The notes: generated by a model from the sequence alone, not told the origin. A stretch of 64,000 nt of DNA from JAXLQL01 sp046331625 (GCA_046331625.1 JAXLQL010000007.1:124001-188000); one strand, 5' to 3'; positions 1-9,182 are shown, numbered from the stretch's first letter. Made by a program: numbers and translations.

Positions 1-417
1 CAAGGCCCAGGCGGCACTTTCCGGTTCGACCGGCTGGGTCCCCGCGTTCCCGCCATTTTGATCTCACCTTACATCAAACGCGGGACCATTTCCAAAACCA
101 CTTATGACCACACGTCGATTCTGGCGACAGCGAAGAAGGCGTTCGGGTTGCCGAGATTCCTGACGGAACGCGATGCCCACGCCGCGACATTCGAGGATGT
201 GCTCGCGCTGGACAAGCCTCGCAAGGACACACCGGCGCAGCTTCCTCGGCAGCCCGGTGTTCGCGAGGCTTCGAACGAGCCGATATGGCCGGAGAAACTC
301 AACGATTTCCAGGCGGACATGCTGCGAGGCTTGGAGCGGATCAGCCGCGACAAGACGGCTCACCCATCGGTTCGAGCAACCGCCGCGCGGCTTGTGGCGC
401 GGAAAGATCCGTTTTAG
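1..417 (+). CDS. C-terminal part of a phosphoesterase (phospholipase C / acid phosphatase type)
   Basis: The frame is open from base 1, so the gene begins outside the window and only its last ~138 residues are present. The segment FDRLGPRVPAILISPYI matches the late strand and loop of the PF04185 phosphoesterase family (bacterial phospholipase C, AcpA-type acid phosphatases). There a conserved GxRVPxxxISP block precedes the H-containing end of the catalytic domain; here DHTSIL follows about 20 residues later, as expected. Members are usually exported and cleave phosphate monoesters or phospholipid head groups with metal help. The tail after residue ~70 is variable and not informative. The stop is TAG at 415-417. 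The substrate cannot be deduced from this fragment. Confidence 0.75.
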   Translation, partial: QGPGGTFRFDRLGPRVPAILISPYIKRGTISKTTYDHTSILATAKKAFGLPRFLTERDAHAATFEDVLALDKPRKDTPAQLPRQPGVREASNEPIWPEKLNDFQADMLRGLERISRDKTAHPSVRATAARLVARKDPF

Positions 418-421
418 TTAT

Positions 422-575
422 CGGCAGCGGGACTGAAGCCTCCCCGCATCGCGGCTGAGCCGCAATCGCAGATCGTGGTGCCTAATCAACGTGCAAAAAG
501 GCTCGTTCTAGGGGCACATGTGCCCACATCGGAAGCGGGACTAAAGTCCCGCGCAGGCTAGAGCCCGCCCCACAC
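422..575. repeat. Interspersed palindromic repeat: one degenerate and one full copy
   Basis: The 216-base gap after the phosphoesterase gene has no plausible gene. It holds a degenerate half-copy at 422-440 and a fuller copy at 533-575 of the window-wide palindromic repeat (GCGGGACT-AAAGTCCCGC followed by a CAGGCT-AGAGCCCGCCCCAC arm). Between them, 512-525 is a perfect 14-base palindrome, GGGCACATGTGCCC. Transcribed, the arms fold into strong hairpins, so the region may also end transcription of the upstream gene, although no U-tract follows. Confidence 0.75.
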
Positions 576-633
576 TGGGGCTGAAATCTTCGCCGGCGAA
601 GAAACTGAAGGATAGGAGTACAAGTAGCTCGAG

Positions 634-1680
634 TTACCCGAAGACGAGCGTCACGCCCTGCACTGACGCGGCGGCTTTGTCATAAGTCACCGAGTCCATT
701 GTGGCGCCGGAGGGGTTCGTCAGCCGGATCGAGCCGCCGTCGTTGCCCAACTGCGCTCCATTGCCCGTAAGCCGCACACGCATTGCGTCGCCGGCGGCAA
801 TCGAGCCGCTCAAGGCGTCCGCCTTGCCGCCCTTGTCGATCAGCTTCCAGCCATCGATCGCCACTGGACCTGCCGAAACATTGATGAGCGTTACTGTTTC
901 GAGGCCTGGATCGGCGCCAATGGGATTCGCGAGTGCGGCAATGATCTGTAGCGGGCTTTGTCCGGTCACGCCGCCGCCAGTGCCTCCGCCCGTACCGCCA
1001 CCGCCCGTCGCCTGTAGGATCGGCTTCGCGCCGGGCAAGGGATTCCCCGTCTGATCGCTGGTGGGAATCAACTGGCTTTGGAACGCGACGAAGAAGCCGA
1101 GCCAGCGGTCCTCGAGTTGAATCAGCAGGCCGCCATCCTGGAACGTGCCGTTGTCGCCCGCGTGGCCACCGCCAGTGGGGTTGCCCTGATTCATGTGGAT
1201 ATTGTGGACGCCCATCGTGGTGTGGAACTGCTTGTCCGCGGGCCTGGGACTCACCGTGGCGTCGAACGGCTCTCCGAACGCATAAATGGCACTGCCGCCA
1301 GCGATGGCGCGCTTGACATGCACCGTGAGAATGTCTTGCACGTCGTCGTTTTCACCGGGTCCGCTGAATTCCACCACCTTCATGTCGGAAAGGGCAAACA
1401 TGCTCTCACGGATGAAGTCCATCGCGAGCCCGGGCTGCTTGGCGTGGAAACCCGGGTCGAGCGCTGTCAACTTGTCGAGGAGCGCGGCGTTCGTCAGTGG
1501 GTCCTCGAGATGAAAAAGGACCAGCGCCTGGCTGGCTGCTCCTGCTGCGGTGGAACGGACGTTCACCGGGATCCGCCACCGCACAGTGCCAACGGTAGCG
1601 ATGAGTTGAAAGTGGGGCGAGTCGGGTGTGTCTTCACGGCCAAAGTCGACGGGCGTGGCCTTCAGGACTCCGTAGTTCAT
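634..1680 (-). CDS. DUF2278 (YukJ-type) protein with C-terminal lamin-tail domain
   Basis: This 348-residue protein starts MNYGVLKATP, the hallmark opening of the DUF2278/YukJ family. That family also shows the GVHNIHMNQGN and WLGFFVAFQSQ segments seen around residues 157-205. A Gly/Thr-rich linker (about 222-240) joins it to a C-terminal Ig-like lamin-tail domain (about 243-348; ETVTLINVSAGPVAIDGWKL). Lamin-tail domains in bacteria are usually attached to secreted or surface enzymes, yet no signal peptide is visible here. The biochemical role of DUF2278 is unknown. The gene is divergent from the MFS gene across 65 bases. The family call is firm; function is open. Confidence 0.8.
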   Translation of the reverse strand: MNYGVLKATPVDFGREDTPDSPHFQLIATVGTVRWRIPVNVRSTAAGAASQALVLFHLEDPLTNAALLDKLTALDPGFHAKQPGLAMDFIRESMFALSDMKVVEFSGPGENDDVQDILTVHVKRAIAGGSAIYAFGEPFDATVSPRPADKQFHTTMGVHNIHMNQGNPTGGGHAGDNGTFQDGGLLIQLEDRWLGFFVAFQSQLIPTSDQTGNPLPGAKPILQATGGGGTGGGTGGGVTGQSPLQIIAALANPIGADPGLETVTLINVSAGPVAIDGWKLIDKGGKADALSGSIAAGDAMRVRLTGNGAQLGNDGGSIRLTNPSGATMDSVTYDKAAASVQGVTLVFG

Positions 1681-1745
1681 GGTTCTATACGCGAGATCGC
1701 GGCCGGGAAAGGGTCACCCGTTTGCGATAAACTTGCAAGACTCGC

Positions 1746-3053
1746 ATGAGCACAACACAGTGGCTGATCTGCATCGTCGCCGGCATCGGCTTCGCCTTCG
1801 ACATCTACGTATTGTTAGTACTCCCACTGATCGTCGGGCCCGCGCTCGGCGCTCTGGGGGGAATCAAACCAGGAACGCCGGAAGCCGCCAACTGGGTGAG
1901 CTTGCTTTTCTACGTTCCCGCGCTCGCCGGTGGCTTCTTCGGCATGATCGGCGGCTACCTTACCGATCGGCTCGGGCGCCGCAAGATTCTCGTCTTCAGC
2001 ATCCTTCTCTACGCCGCCTCGGCGGTTGCCGCTGGATACGCCACGTCGCTCGAGATGCTTCTGTTCTTCCGAGTCACCACGTTCATCGGCGTCTGCGTCG
2101 AGTTCGTAGCTGCAGTCGCATGGCTCGCCGAACTGTTCCCCGACCACAAACAGCGCGAGAAGGTGCTCGGTTGGACGCAAGCATTGTCGTCGATCGGCGG
2201 CTTGCTCGTCACCGTGGTGTTCGGCTTCGTGGTGGGCAACGCGACGTGGCTTCCGGCGATCTTCGGGAAACACGAGCCGTGGCGCTACACGTTGATCTCG
2301 GGCGTGATTCCCGCGATTCCGTTGATGATCATTCGGCCGTTCCTGCCTGAATCTCCGGCGTGGGAGCAGAAACGCAAGGCCGGAACGCTGAAGCGCCCGA
2401 GCTTCGGCGAACTGTTCGCGCCCGAGTACCGGCGGACCACGATCGTCTCGGCGATCATGTTCGCGTGCTGCTATGGGGCGGCTTTCGGCGCGATCCAGCA
2501 CCTGCCGCGCATCGTACCCGGTCTGCCGGAAGTGGCCTCGCTGCCGCCGCAGGCACAGCAGATCCAGGTGAAGAACGTGCAGCTCTATCAGGAAATCGGC
2601 GGCCTCGTTGGCCGCGTGATTTTGGCCTTCCTCGCCATTCGCATTCTCTCCCGGCGGTCTTTGATTCGGGCCTTCCAGATCCCCGGTATGATTCTGGTGC
2701 CGCTCGTGTTCCTGTACCCTGCCACCGACAATCTGGAACTGTTGAAGTGGGGTGTGTTCTTCGCGGGCCTGTTCACAGTGGGTCAATTCAGCTTTTGGGG
2801 GAACTATCTTCCGTTGATGTATCCGACGCACCTGCGCGGAACCGGCGAGAGCTTTGCTGCGAACATCGGCGGTCGCATGATCGGAACCTCGTTCGCCGCG
2901 GTGACGGCGCAGTTGGCGGGATCGATGCCGGGCACCGGACCATCGATGAAGCTCACCTATGCCGCGGCCGCCGTGGCGCTGTTCGTGTACGCCGCTGGGT
3001 TCATAGCGAGCTTCTTCCTGCCCGAGCCCGACCCTGGCAAAATTCGCGAGTAG
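1746..3053 (+). CDS. MFS transporter, sugar-porter-like
   Basis: A 435-residue polytopic membrane protein with about 12 hydrophobic helices. The loop 2-3 signature GGYLTDRLGRRK (around residue 70) and PFLPESPAWEQKR at the end of the N-terminal half (compare PESPRW of sugar porters) place it in the major facilitator superfamily near the sugar/metabolite:H+ symporters. The first helix begins almost directly at the start ATG. It stands alone, divergent from the DUF2278 gene and 30 bases upstream of the cytochrome peroxidase gene, which has its own ribosome site. Substrate cannot be read from sequence; a sugar or organic acid is the likely class. Confidence 0.8.
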   Translation: MSTTQWLICIVAGIGFAFDIYVLLVLPLIVGPALGALGGIKPGTPEAANWVSLLFYVPALAGGFFGMIGGYLTDRLGRRKILVFSILLYAASAVAAGYATSLEMLLFFRVTTFIGVCVEFVAAVAWLAELFPDHKQREKVLGWTQALSSIGGLLVTVVFGFVVGNATWLPAIFGKHEPWRYTLISGVIPAIPLMIIRPFLPESPAWEQKRKAGTLKRPSFGELFAPEYRRTTIVSAIMFACCYGAAFGAIQHLPRIVPGLPEVASLPPQAQQIQVKNVQLYQEIGGLVGRVILAFLAIRILSRRSLIRAFQIPGMILVPLVFLYPATDNLELLKWGVFFAGLFTVGQFSFWGNYLPLMYPTHLRGTGESFAANIGGRMIGTSFAAVTAQLAGSMPGTGPSMKLTYAAAAVALFVYAAGFIASFFLPEPDPGKIRE

Positions 3054-3083
3054 GCTGCGACAATAGAAGCTCCTGGAGTTCAC

Positions 3084-4175
3084 ATGCGTAAACTTTATCC
3101 CCCCGCACTCTGTCTGCTGCTTGCCGCCTGCTCGGGCGGCAATGTTCAAGAAACAACGAAGAAGGAACTGAAGGCCGTGGAAGCTCCCGCGCGAGCCATC
3201 GGCGCGCTGGTCGAGATCAAAGCGCCGCTCGGGTTGCCCCCGGTTCCGCTCCCTGCCGACAACCCGCCCACCGCCGATAGCATCGCGCTCGGGCGCAAGC
3301 TTTACTACGATTCCAAGCTCTCTGTGGATGGAACGGTGGCGTGCGCGTTCTGCCACGATCCCAAGCGCGGCTTCTCCGATGCCTCGCCGACCTCGACGGG
3401 CTTCAAAGGCCAGAAAGGCGGCCGTAACGCTCCCACGGTTTGGAACTCCGCCTACAGCACGGTACAGTTCTGGGATGGCCGCGCGCCGAGCTTGGAAGAG
3501 CAGGCTGGCGGTCCGGTGCAGAACCCGATCGAGATGGCGAGCACGGTCGAGGGCGCGGAGAAGTACTTGCAGTCGAGCGCGGAGTATCCGGCACTGTTCG
3601 AGAAGTCCTTCGGGCCGGGCAAACCGACGTTCCAGAAGATGCGTTTCGCCATCGCGAGCTTCGAGCGTACGGTGCTCACGGGCAATTCGCCGTTCGACAA
3701 GTACATGTACGGTGGCGACAAGAAGGCGCTGAGTGCTTCGGCGATTCGCGGGCTGGAAGTGTTCCGCGATGCGAAGAAAGGCAACTGCGCGGTGTGTCAT
3801 ACGATCGAGAAAGACTACGCGCTGTTCACCGACAACAAGTTCCACAACTTGGGCGTCGGCATTGACGCGAAGGGCGAGTTGAAGGATCTCGGCCGCTTCG
3901 ACCAAACCAAGAATGATGCCGACCGCGGCGCGTTCAAGACGCCGACGCTGCGGCATATTGCGAAGACGGGTCCGTACATGCACGACGGGAGCTTGAAGAC
4001 GCTCAAAGACGTGGTGGACTTCTACGTTGGCGGCGGCAACTCGAATCAATGGCGCGACAAGGAAATCAAGTCGCTCGAGCACCTGACCAAACAGGAGCGC
4101 GCCGACTTGGTGGCGTTCATGGAATCGCTGACTGGTGACGAGCCGGCCGACATCGGTCCGCTCGCGAAGAACTGA
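3084..4175 (+). CDS. Di-haem cytochrome c peroxidase / MauG-family lipoprotein
   Basis: A 363-residue exported protein. The N-terminus has a lipoprotein signal with lipobox LAAC at residues ~13-16. Two c-type haem sites follow, CAFCH in the first half and CAVCH in the second, the pattern of bacterial di-haem peroxidases and MauG-like enzymes. These reduce hydrogen peroxide or oxidise protein residues in the periplasm. GPYMHDGSLKTL near the C-terminus is a conserved family block. A GGAG site lies just before ATG 3084. It is followed 17 bases later by a cupredoxin-like lipoprotein gene, a pairing common for methylamine-utilisation-like redox partners. True electron donor and substrate are unknown. 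Confidence 0.9.
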   Translation: MRKLYPPALCLLLAACSGGNVQETTKKELKAVEAPARAIGALVEIKAPLGLPPVPLPADNPPTADSIALGRKLYYDSKLSVDGTVACAFCHDPKRGFSDASPTSTGFKGQKGGRNAPTVWNSAYSTVQFWDGRAPSLEEQAGGPVQNPIEMASTVEGAEKYLQSSAEYPALFEKSFGPGKPTFQKMRFAIASFERTVLTGNSPFDKYMYGGDKKALSASAIRGLEVFRDAKKGNCAVCHTIEKDYALFTDNKFHNLGVGIDAKGELKDLGRFDQTKNDADRGAFKTPTLRHIAKTGPYMHDGSLKTLKDVVDFYVGGGNSNQWRDKEIKSLEHLTKQERADLVAFMESLTGDEPADIGPLAKN

Positions 4176-4192
4176 CGCCGCGAAGGAGTAGT

Positions 4193-4981
4193 ATGAAGGC
4201 GCGAATCGTTCCGGCCGCGGCTGCGGCGTTGTTGATCGCATGCGGCGGGAGCGGTCCCGCCAATGAATCGAATCGTGATTCGAAAAAGGCGGGGGACGCT
4301 GCGGCGGCCCCCGTTTCCTATTTCAAGGTTGACCCGGCGACGGCGGGGACACTCTCGGGGAAGGTGAGCTTCACGGGCGCGAAGCCCGCGCGGAAGCAGA
4401 TCATCATGGAGTCCGAGGCCGATTGCGAAAAGCTGCACAAGGGTCCCGTGCTCGATCCTGCTTTCCAGTTCAACGCGAACGGAACGCTCGGCAACGTGTT
4501 CGTGTACATCAAGGGCGGACTCGAGGGCAAGCAATTCGAACCTGTCACCGCGCCCGTGCAGTTCGATCAGAAAGGCTGCATGTTCGCGCCGCGCGTGTTC
4601 GGGCTTCGCGTGGGGCAGCCAATGCAGGTTTCGAATAGCGATCCCGTGACGCACAACGTACATCCGCTCGCCGAGAAGAACCGCGAGTGGAACCAGGGCC
4701 AGCCTCCGGGCACGCCGGCGATCGAGCGCAAGTTCGCGGCGCCCGAGATCATGATTCCCATCAAGTGCAACGTGCACGCGTGGATGCGGGCCTACGGCGC
4801 GGTGATGGAGCATCCGTATTTCGCCGTGACGGGAGACACCGGAACATTCGAGATCAAAAATGTTCCGCCGGGAGAGTATACGCTGGAAGCCTGGCACGAA
4901 AAGCTCCCGGCGCAGCAGGCCAAGGTTACCGTTGGCCCGGGCGGCGCCGTGACCGCCGATTTCACGTTCAAAGGAGAGTAG
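4193..4981 (+). CDS. Cupredoxin-like lipoprotein with C-terminal carboxypeptidase-regulatory-like fold
   Basis: 262 residues with a lipobox (LLIAC) near residue 17. The middle contains a cupredoxin-like beta domain in which THNVH and CNVHAW supply the His and Cys residues expected for a type-1 copper site, although a Met ligand cannot be fixed without a model. The last ~65 residues (GTFEIKNVPPGEYTLEAWH) form a carboxypeptidase-regulatory-like beta sandwich. GAAGGAG precedes the ATG. Position directly after the di-haem peroxidase gene suggests a periplasmic electron-transfer partner. Similar proteins are often annotated as methylamine utilisation proteins, but no mau genes are present here. 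Confidence 0.8.
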   Translation: MKARIVPAAAAALLIACGGSGPANESNRDSKKAGDAAAAPVSYFKVDPATAGTLSGKVSFTGAKPARKQIIMESEADCEKLHKGPVLDPAFQFNANGTLGNVFVYIKGGLEGKQFEPVTAPVQFDQKGCMFAPRVFGLRVGQPMQVSNSDPVTHNVHPLAEKNREWNQGQPPGTPAIERKFAAPEIMIPIKCNVHAWMRAYGAVMEHPYFAVTGDTGTFEIKNVPPGEYTLEAWHEKLPAQQAKVTVGPGGAVTADFTFKGE

Positions 4982-4985
4982 CGCG

Positions 4986-6491
4986 ATGCGCCTTATCCTG
5001 ATCGCCGCCGCCGCGGCTGTTTCCCTATTCGCGGAGCTGAAGCTTCCCGCGATCGTATCCGATCACATGCTGCTGCAGCGCGGCGTTCCCGTGCGCATCT
5101 TCGGCTTCGCGAGTCCCGGTGAGTCGGTGACGGTGAAGTTCCAGGATCAGACGGTGACGGACAACGCGGGTCCGCAAGGGCAGTGGCACGTGTGGCTCAA
5201 GCCGATGGAAGCGGGCGTCAACGGCGACATGACCATCGCTGCAAGCAACACCATCACCGTGCGTGACGTGTTGGTGGGCGAGGTGTGGGTCGGGTCCGGC
5301 CAATCGAACATGCAGTGGGCGATGCGCCAGGTGAACAACGCCGAACAGGAAATGAGTTCGGCGAACTATCCGAACATTCGCCTGTTCCGAGTGCCGCTCA
5401 AGACCTCGGACGCGCCGCAGATGGACGTGGAAGCGAAGTGGGAAGTCTGCACGCCGGATTCGGTGAAGGGCTTTTCCGCGGTTCTCTACTTCTTCGGCCG
5501 CGGATTGCACAAGCAGATGAACGTGCCCTTCGGCTTGATCCAGACGGCCTACGGCGGAACTCCGGTGCAGGCGTGGACGAGCCGCGAAGCGCTGCACTCG
5601 GATCCGGCGTTGTTCCCGATGATCGCCGAGTGGAATCGCGCGGTGAGCGAGTTCCCCGAGGCCAGCGCCAAATATCATGCTGCGATGAAGGAATACGACA
5701 TCGCCAAGCGCGACGGCAAATCCGATGCGCGGCGTCCGGTTGCTCCGCGCGGTCCCGGGCACGCGCATCAACCGTCGGGGCTCTACAACGCGATGGTTCA
5801 TCCGCTGGTCCCGTACACGATCAAGGGCGCGATCTGGTATCAAGGCGAGTCGAACGCTTCGCGTGTCGAGGCGCCGATCTATCGCCGCGCGTTCGAGACG
5901 ATGATTCAGGACTGGCGCACGCGTTGGGGCATCGGCGAGTTCCCGTTCTTCTGGGTGCAACTGGCGAACTTCGAGAAGGCCGGGTCGCCGAAGGACTGGG
6001 TGCTGGTGCAGGAAGAGCAGACCAAGACGCTCGAGCTGCGCAACACGGCGCAGGCGGTGATCAACGACATCGGCGAGCCGGGCGACATTCATCCGAAGAA
6101 CAAGCAGGACGTGGGCGCGCGCTTGGCGTTGGCGGCGCGGCACATTGCTTACCGCGAGACGCAGGTGGTGTATTCTGGTCCGCGATTCAAAATGGCGACG
6201 CGCGAGGCTGCGACCACAGGCGATCGCGGCATCAAGATGCGCGTGTGGTTCGACAGTGTGGGTGGCGGACTCAAGGCGCGCAGCGGCGCGTTGAAGGGAT
6301 TCGAAGTGGCGGGTCCGGACAAGCAGTTCCATGCGGCGGAAGCGCGGATCGATGGGCAGACGATCGTGGTGTCGAGTCCGGATGTGGCGGAGCCGGTGGC
6401 GGTGCGGTATGCGTGGGCGGCGAATCCGGATGCGAATTTGGTGAATGCGGAGGGGTTGCCGGCGTCGTGTTTCCGGTCGGTGAGTTGGTAG
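4986..6491 (+). CDS. Sialate O-acetylesterase-like SGNH esterase
   Basis: A 501-residue protein with a short signal peptide (cleavage near residue 17). The opening LPAIVSDHMLLQRGVPVRI is a conserved block of the sialate O-acetylesterase family. The catalytic serine lies in GSGQSNMQW (around residue 105), and AIWYQGESNA (around residue 285) is the second family motif. The usual length is 450-650, so it is complete. Such enzymes remove acetyl groups from glycans in the periplasm or outside the cell. GGAGA precedes ATG 4986 and the gene begins 4 bases after the cupredoxin-like gene, so it probably shares its transcript, although the functional link is not obvious. Confidence 0.88.
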   Translation: MRLILIAAAAAVSLFAELKLPAIVSDHMLLQRGVPVRIFGFASPGESVTVKFQDQTVTDNAGPQGQWHVWLKPMEAGVNGDMTIAASNTITVRDVLVGEVWVGSGQSNMQWAMRQVNNAEQEMSSANYPNIRLFRVPLKTSDAPQMDVEAKWEVCTPDSVKGFSAVLYFFGRGLHKQMNVPFGLIQTAYGGTPVQAWTSREALHSDPALFPMIAEWNRAVSEFPEASAKYHAAMKEYDIAKRDGKSDARRPVAPRGPGHAHQPSGLYNAMVHPLVPYTIKGAIWYQGESNASRVEAPIYRRAFETMIQDWRTRWGIGEFPFFWVQLANFEKAGSPKDWVLVQEEQTKTLELRNTAQAVINDIGEPGDIHPKNKQDVGARLALAARHIAYRETQVVYSGPRFKMATREAATTGDRGIKMRVWFDSVGGGLKARSGALKGFEVAGPDKQFHAAEARIDGQTIVVSSPDVAEPVAVRYAWAANPDANLVNAEGLPASCFRSVSW

Positions 6492-6594
6492 GGCTGGCAT
6501 CTGCTGTTTGACCCGGCGAGGCGTATCGCGCTATTCTGCTCCTAATCCCTGGGGATCCCTTTCCTTATAGGTGTCTGTCGTTGTCGAGGTTGTG

Positions 6595-7368
6595 ATGTTT
6601 CGTCCCATTGGTCAGCTCGGTGTGGTGGTTGCGCTCCTGTTGGCGAGTGCTCCCGTGCGTGCCCAAGGTCCAACGGAGCCGGATCCGGCCGTGACTTTCG
6701 AGTCTTCGGTCCCATCGGTAACCGACCCCACAGTGGAGCCGGCCAAGGCGGAACCCGCCAAGCCGGAACAGAAATACGCCAAAGAGGACCACAAGCGCAT
6801 CGGCGGCATCCTGCCGAATTTTCGAACCACGTCGATCGATGCGGCGAACCTGAAGCCGCTGACCGTCAAAGAAAAATTCAAGCTCGCCACGGCCGACGCG
6901 TTTGATCGCAGCGCCTTCTTCACCATGGGGCTGCTCGCCGGCATCAGCCATGCGAGCCACCAGTACCCATCGATTCCGCTCGGCGCCAAGGGGCTTGCAC
7001 ATCGCTACGGCTTGGTCCTCGCCGACAGCATCACTACTGCGTATTTCATCGAGGCGGTGGTCCCGTCGGTCATTCATCAGGACCCACGCTACTTCCGCAA
7101 AGGCACCGGCTCGGGTTGGGGCCGCGTGGGGTATGCGTTGTCCCGGAATTTCGTGATTCCCACCGACAAGCGTAAACTGACGGTCAATACGCCCGAGTTG
7201 CTCGGCGTGGGCGCTTCTTCCGCGCTCGGTAATCTGTACTACCCCGCGGCCGAGCGCGGCGGACGTAACACCGCGATCCGGTTCGGTATCGGCATCGCGA
7301 CTGACTCGCTCGCCAACATGCTGCGCGAGTTCTGGCCCGACATCTCGAAGCGGCTCTCGCGCCGCTGA
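6595..7368 (+). CDS. Conserved acidobacterial exported protein of unknown function
   Basis: 257 residues from ATG 6595; an in-frame GTG at 6571 would add eight residues before a good signal peptide, so the ATG is preferred. After the signal (ending near AQG) comes a Pro/Glu/Lys-rich spacer, then a domain rich in small residues. Its segments HQDPRYFRKGTGSGWGRVGYALSR and EFWPDI recur, from memory, in many acidobacterial proteins of unknown role. Two or three short amphipathic or hydrophobic stretches hint at membrane association. Neighbours give no clue to function. Confidence 0.65.
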   Translation: MFRPIGQLGVVVALLLASAPVRAQGPTEPDPAVTFESSVPSVTDPTVEPAKAEPAKPEQKYAKEDHKRIGGILPNFRTTSIDAANLKPLTVKEKFKLATADAFDRSAFFTMGLLAGISHASHQYPSIPLGAKGLAHRYGLVLADSITTAYFIEAVVPSVIHQDPRYFRKGTGSGWGRVGYALSRNFVIPTDKRKLTVNTPELLGVGASSALGNLYYPAAERGGRNTAIRFGIGIATDSLANMLREFWPDISKRLSRR

Positions 7369-7375
7369 ACCTGCT

Positions 7376-8284
7376 CTACACCTTCAGCTTCAGTAGCTTG
7401 TTCCCATTGACCCACGTGATCTTCCGGAAAACCTCGGGCGACGCCTGCTTCTTCAACACCGCCAGCGTCTCCCGAGCCACGCATTTCCCCTTGATCAACG
7501 GCTCCTGCGAACCCTGACCCGCCCCACGCCCATCGCGGCAACTACAGTCGCTCCCGAAGATCAGCTTGTTCTGGTGCCGCGCGAGAAAGCCCGCCGTAAA
7601 CTCGGGATCTCGCCCCAAGCCGTTGCGTCCCGAATTCGCCGAGCAATCGCCGTACATGTTCGGGAAGTCCGCGAGCAGCCGATCCGTCAACCCGCCCTTC
7701 TTCACCGGACCCTTCGGATACGCCACATCCGCCGGCACCTCCGCGCTGATGTTCGCCCACCACAGATCTGCGTGCCCGATGAACGTGGTCTTCGGATGCG
7801 CCTTCAGAATCGCGGGCAGGCTCTCGATATGGATATTGAACGTGCCTTCTGCCGCGAAGTGCTCCACCACCTGGAAATGCATCAGCACGGGCACGCCAAG
7901 CTCGGCGGCGAGATCGTACACGCGCTTCATCTCCGGACCATCGGCCGCCACGTGCGACTTCAACTCGCCGAATCCGCGCGCGCCATTCTTCGCCGCCGCA
8001 CGCAGCACGTCCACCGCTCCGGGCTTCGCCGTATCGGTCCCGATGAAGTAGACGAACTTGTCCGGCTGATCCGCCGCCAACTGATGCGACTTCGCTTCGC
8101 CGGAATCCCGCGTGAGCAGCACCGCCCGCGTCACGCCACATCCCTTCATGTGAGCCGCCTCTCCATCCGCGCCCTGCTTGGGATGCAAATGGAAATCGAG
8201 CACGGGACCGCCCCAATCGGGCGTGTCTTGCGTCAACGCCGGAACGGCAGCGAGGCCAGCGAGGAATTGTCTGCGGTGGATCAT
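7376..8284 (-). CDS. Amidohydrolase-family protein with Tat-like signal
   Basis: The true start is ATG at 8284, giving 302 residues. MIHRRQFLAGLAA is a twin-arginine-type leader, and the upstream extension of the open frame is not coding in composition. DFHLHP (about residue 29) supplies the first metal-binding HxH of TIM-barrel amidohydrolases (Amidohydro_2, PF04909). HIESLPAILKAHPKTTFIGHADLW gives a later His, and KLIFGSDCS holds the catalytic Asp. The expected product is a periplasmic metal-dependent hydrolase or decarboxylase. It is divergent from a sugar isomerase-like gene across 66 bases, so the two may act on related substrates. Confidence 0.75.
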   Translation of the reverse strand: MIHRRQFLAGLAAVPALTQDTPDWGGPVLDFHLHPKQGADGEAAHMKGCGVTRAVLLTRDSGEAKSHQLAADQPDKFVYFIGTDTAKPGAVDVLRAAAKNGARGFGELKSHVAADGPEMKRVYDLAAELGVPVLMHFQVVEHFAAEGTFNIHIESLPAILKAHPKTTFIGHADLWWANISAEVPADVAYPKGPVKKGGLTDRLLADFPNMYGDCSANSGRNGLGRDPEFTAGFLARHQNKLIFGSDCSCRDGRGAGQGSQEPLIKGKCVARETLAVLKKQASPEVFRKITWVNGNKLLKLKV

Positions 8285-8350
8285 GAGCGTCGAACCATGA
8301 TAGCCGTTACTGTCCGGCTTCGCCTCCGCTGCGGTATCATCGTTTTCGCC

Positions 8351-9172
8351 ATGATGCGCTTGAGTTGCCTGACCCTGAGCTTCCAGAACCAATACAAAGC
8401 CGGCAAGATGGACATCTTCAGCTTCCTGACGCAATGCCGCGCCATGAATCTCGATGGAGTCGACATCCACGTCTCCGGCTTGAAGAGCCTCGACAAAGCG
8501 CATCTCAAGGAAGTGCGCCGCCGGGCACTTGATCACGGACTCACCATCTCCTGCTTCGCCGTCACCACCGAGTTCGGGCGCTCGGCCGAGGCGATTCCCA
8601 ACGAAATAGAAAAAGCGCGCCGCGCCATTGACGCGGGCATGTTCCTCGGAGCTCCCATTCTGCGCGTGTTCGTCGGCTCGGCTCCCTCTCCGGATAAGGC
8701 GGAAGAAGCGTTCCGCCGGGGCGTGGATGCGCTGCGCAAGACCTCCGAGATCGGCGCCGAAGCGGGAATGCCGGTTGCGCTCCAGAACCACTCCGGGCTC
8801 ACCTCCACCGGCGACGACATGCTCCGCTTCCACAAGGAGGTGAATCATCCGAACTTCACCTTCGTGCTCGACACCGGACACTTCGCCGGGCGCGAAGGTC
8901 CGAATGGGCCGAAGATCGCGGGCACCACGTACAAGGACTACTATCACTCGCTCGAACAAGTGGCACCGCTGGCGCGCTTCGTTCGCGTGAAGCTCTATGA
9001 ACTCGACGCGCAGGGCAAGGAACGCAACATCGACTACGGCCGCGTCTTCAACATCCTGCGCGCGGTCCACTACAACGGATTCTGCGGTCTCGTCTATGAG
9101 GGCAAAGAAGACGAGATGGCCGCGATTCCGCGCGGGGCGCGCTTCCTGCGGTCGCACGTATCGGCCGCCTGA
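8351..9172 (+). CDS. Sugar phosphate isomerase/epimerase-like TIM-barrel protein
   Basis: 273 residues starting at ATG 8351 (a second ATG follows at 8354). The protein has the xylose-isomerase-like TIM-barrel layout (AP_endonuc_2, PF01261): GVDIHVSGL early, then GAPILRVFVGSAP, ALQNHSG, FVLDTGHF and YGRVFNILRAVHYNGFCGLVYEG. The E/D/H metal ligands of the family are represented by these blocks. Members interconvert ketoses or act on inositol derivatives, but the exact reaction cannot be assigned. The open frame extends far upstream over the antisense of the amidohydrolase gene; this part is discarded. Confidence 0.75.
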   Translation: MMRLSCLTLSFQNQYKAGKMDIFSFLTQCRAMNLDGVDIHVSGLKSLDKAHLKEVRRRALDHGLTISCFAVTTEFGRSAEAIPNEIEKARRAIDAGMFLGAPILRVFVGSAPSPDKAEEAFRRGVDALRKTSEIGAEAGMPVALQNHSGLTSTGDDMLRFHKEVNHPNFTFVLDTGHFAGREGPNGPKIAGTTYKDYYHSLEQVAPLARFVRVKLYELDAQGKERNIDYGRVFNILRAVHYNGFCGLVYEGKEDEMAAIPRGARFLRSHVSAA

Positions 9173-9182
9173 GCTTTACCGC

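Noticed and set aside
1815..4241. 808-codon minus-strand frame
   Set aside because: Arg/His/Ala-rich antisense of the MFS and peroxidase genes, without any family motif.
5025..6500. 491-codon minus-strand frame
   Set aside because: Antisense of the sialate esterase, His/Arg-rich.
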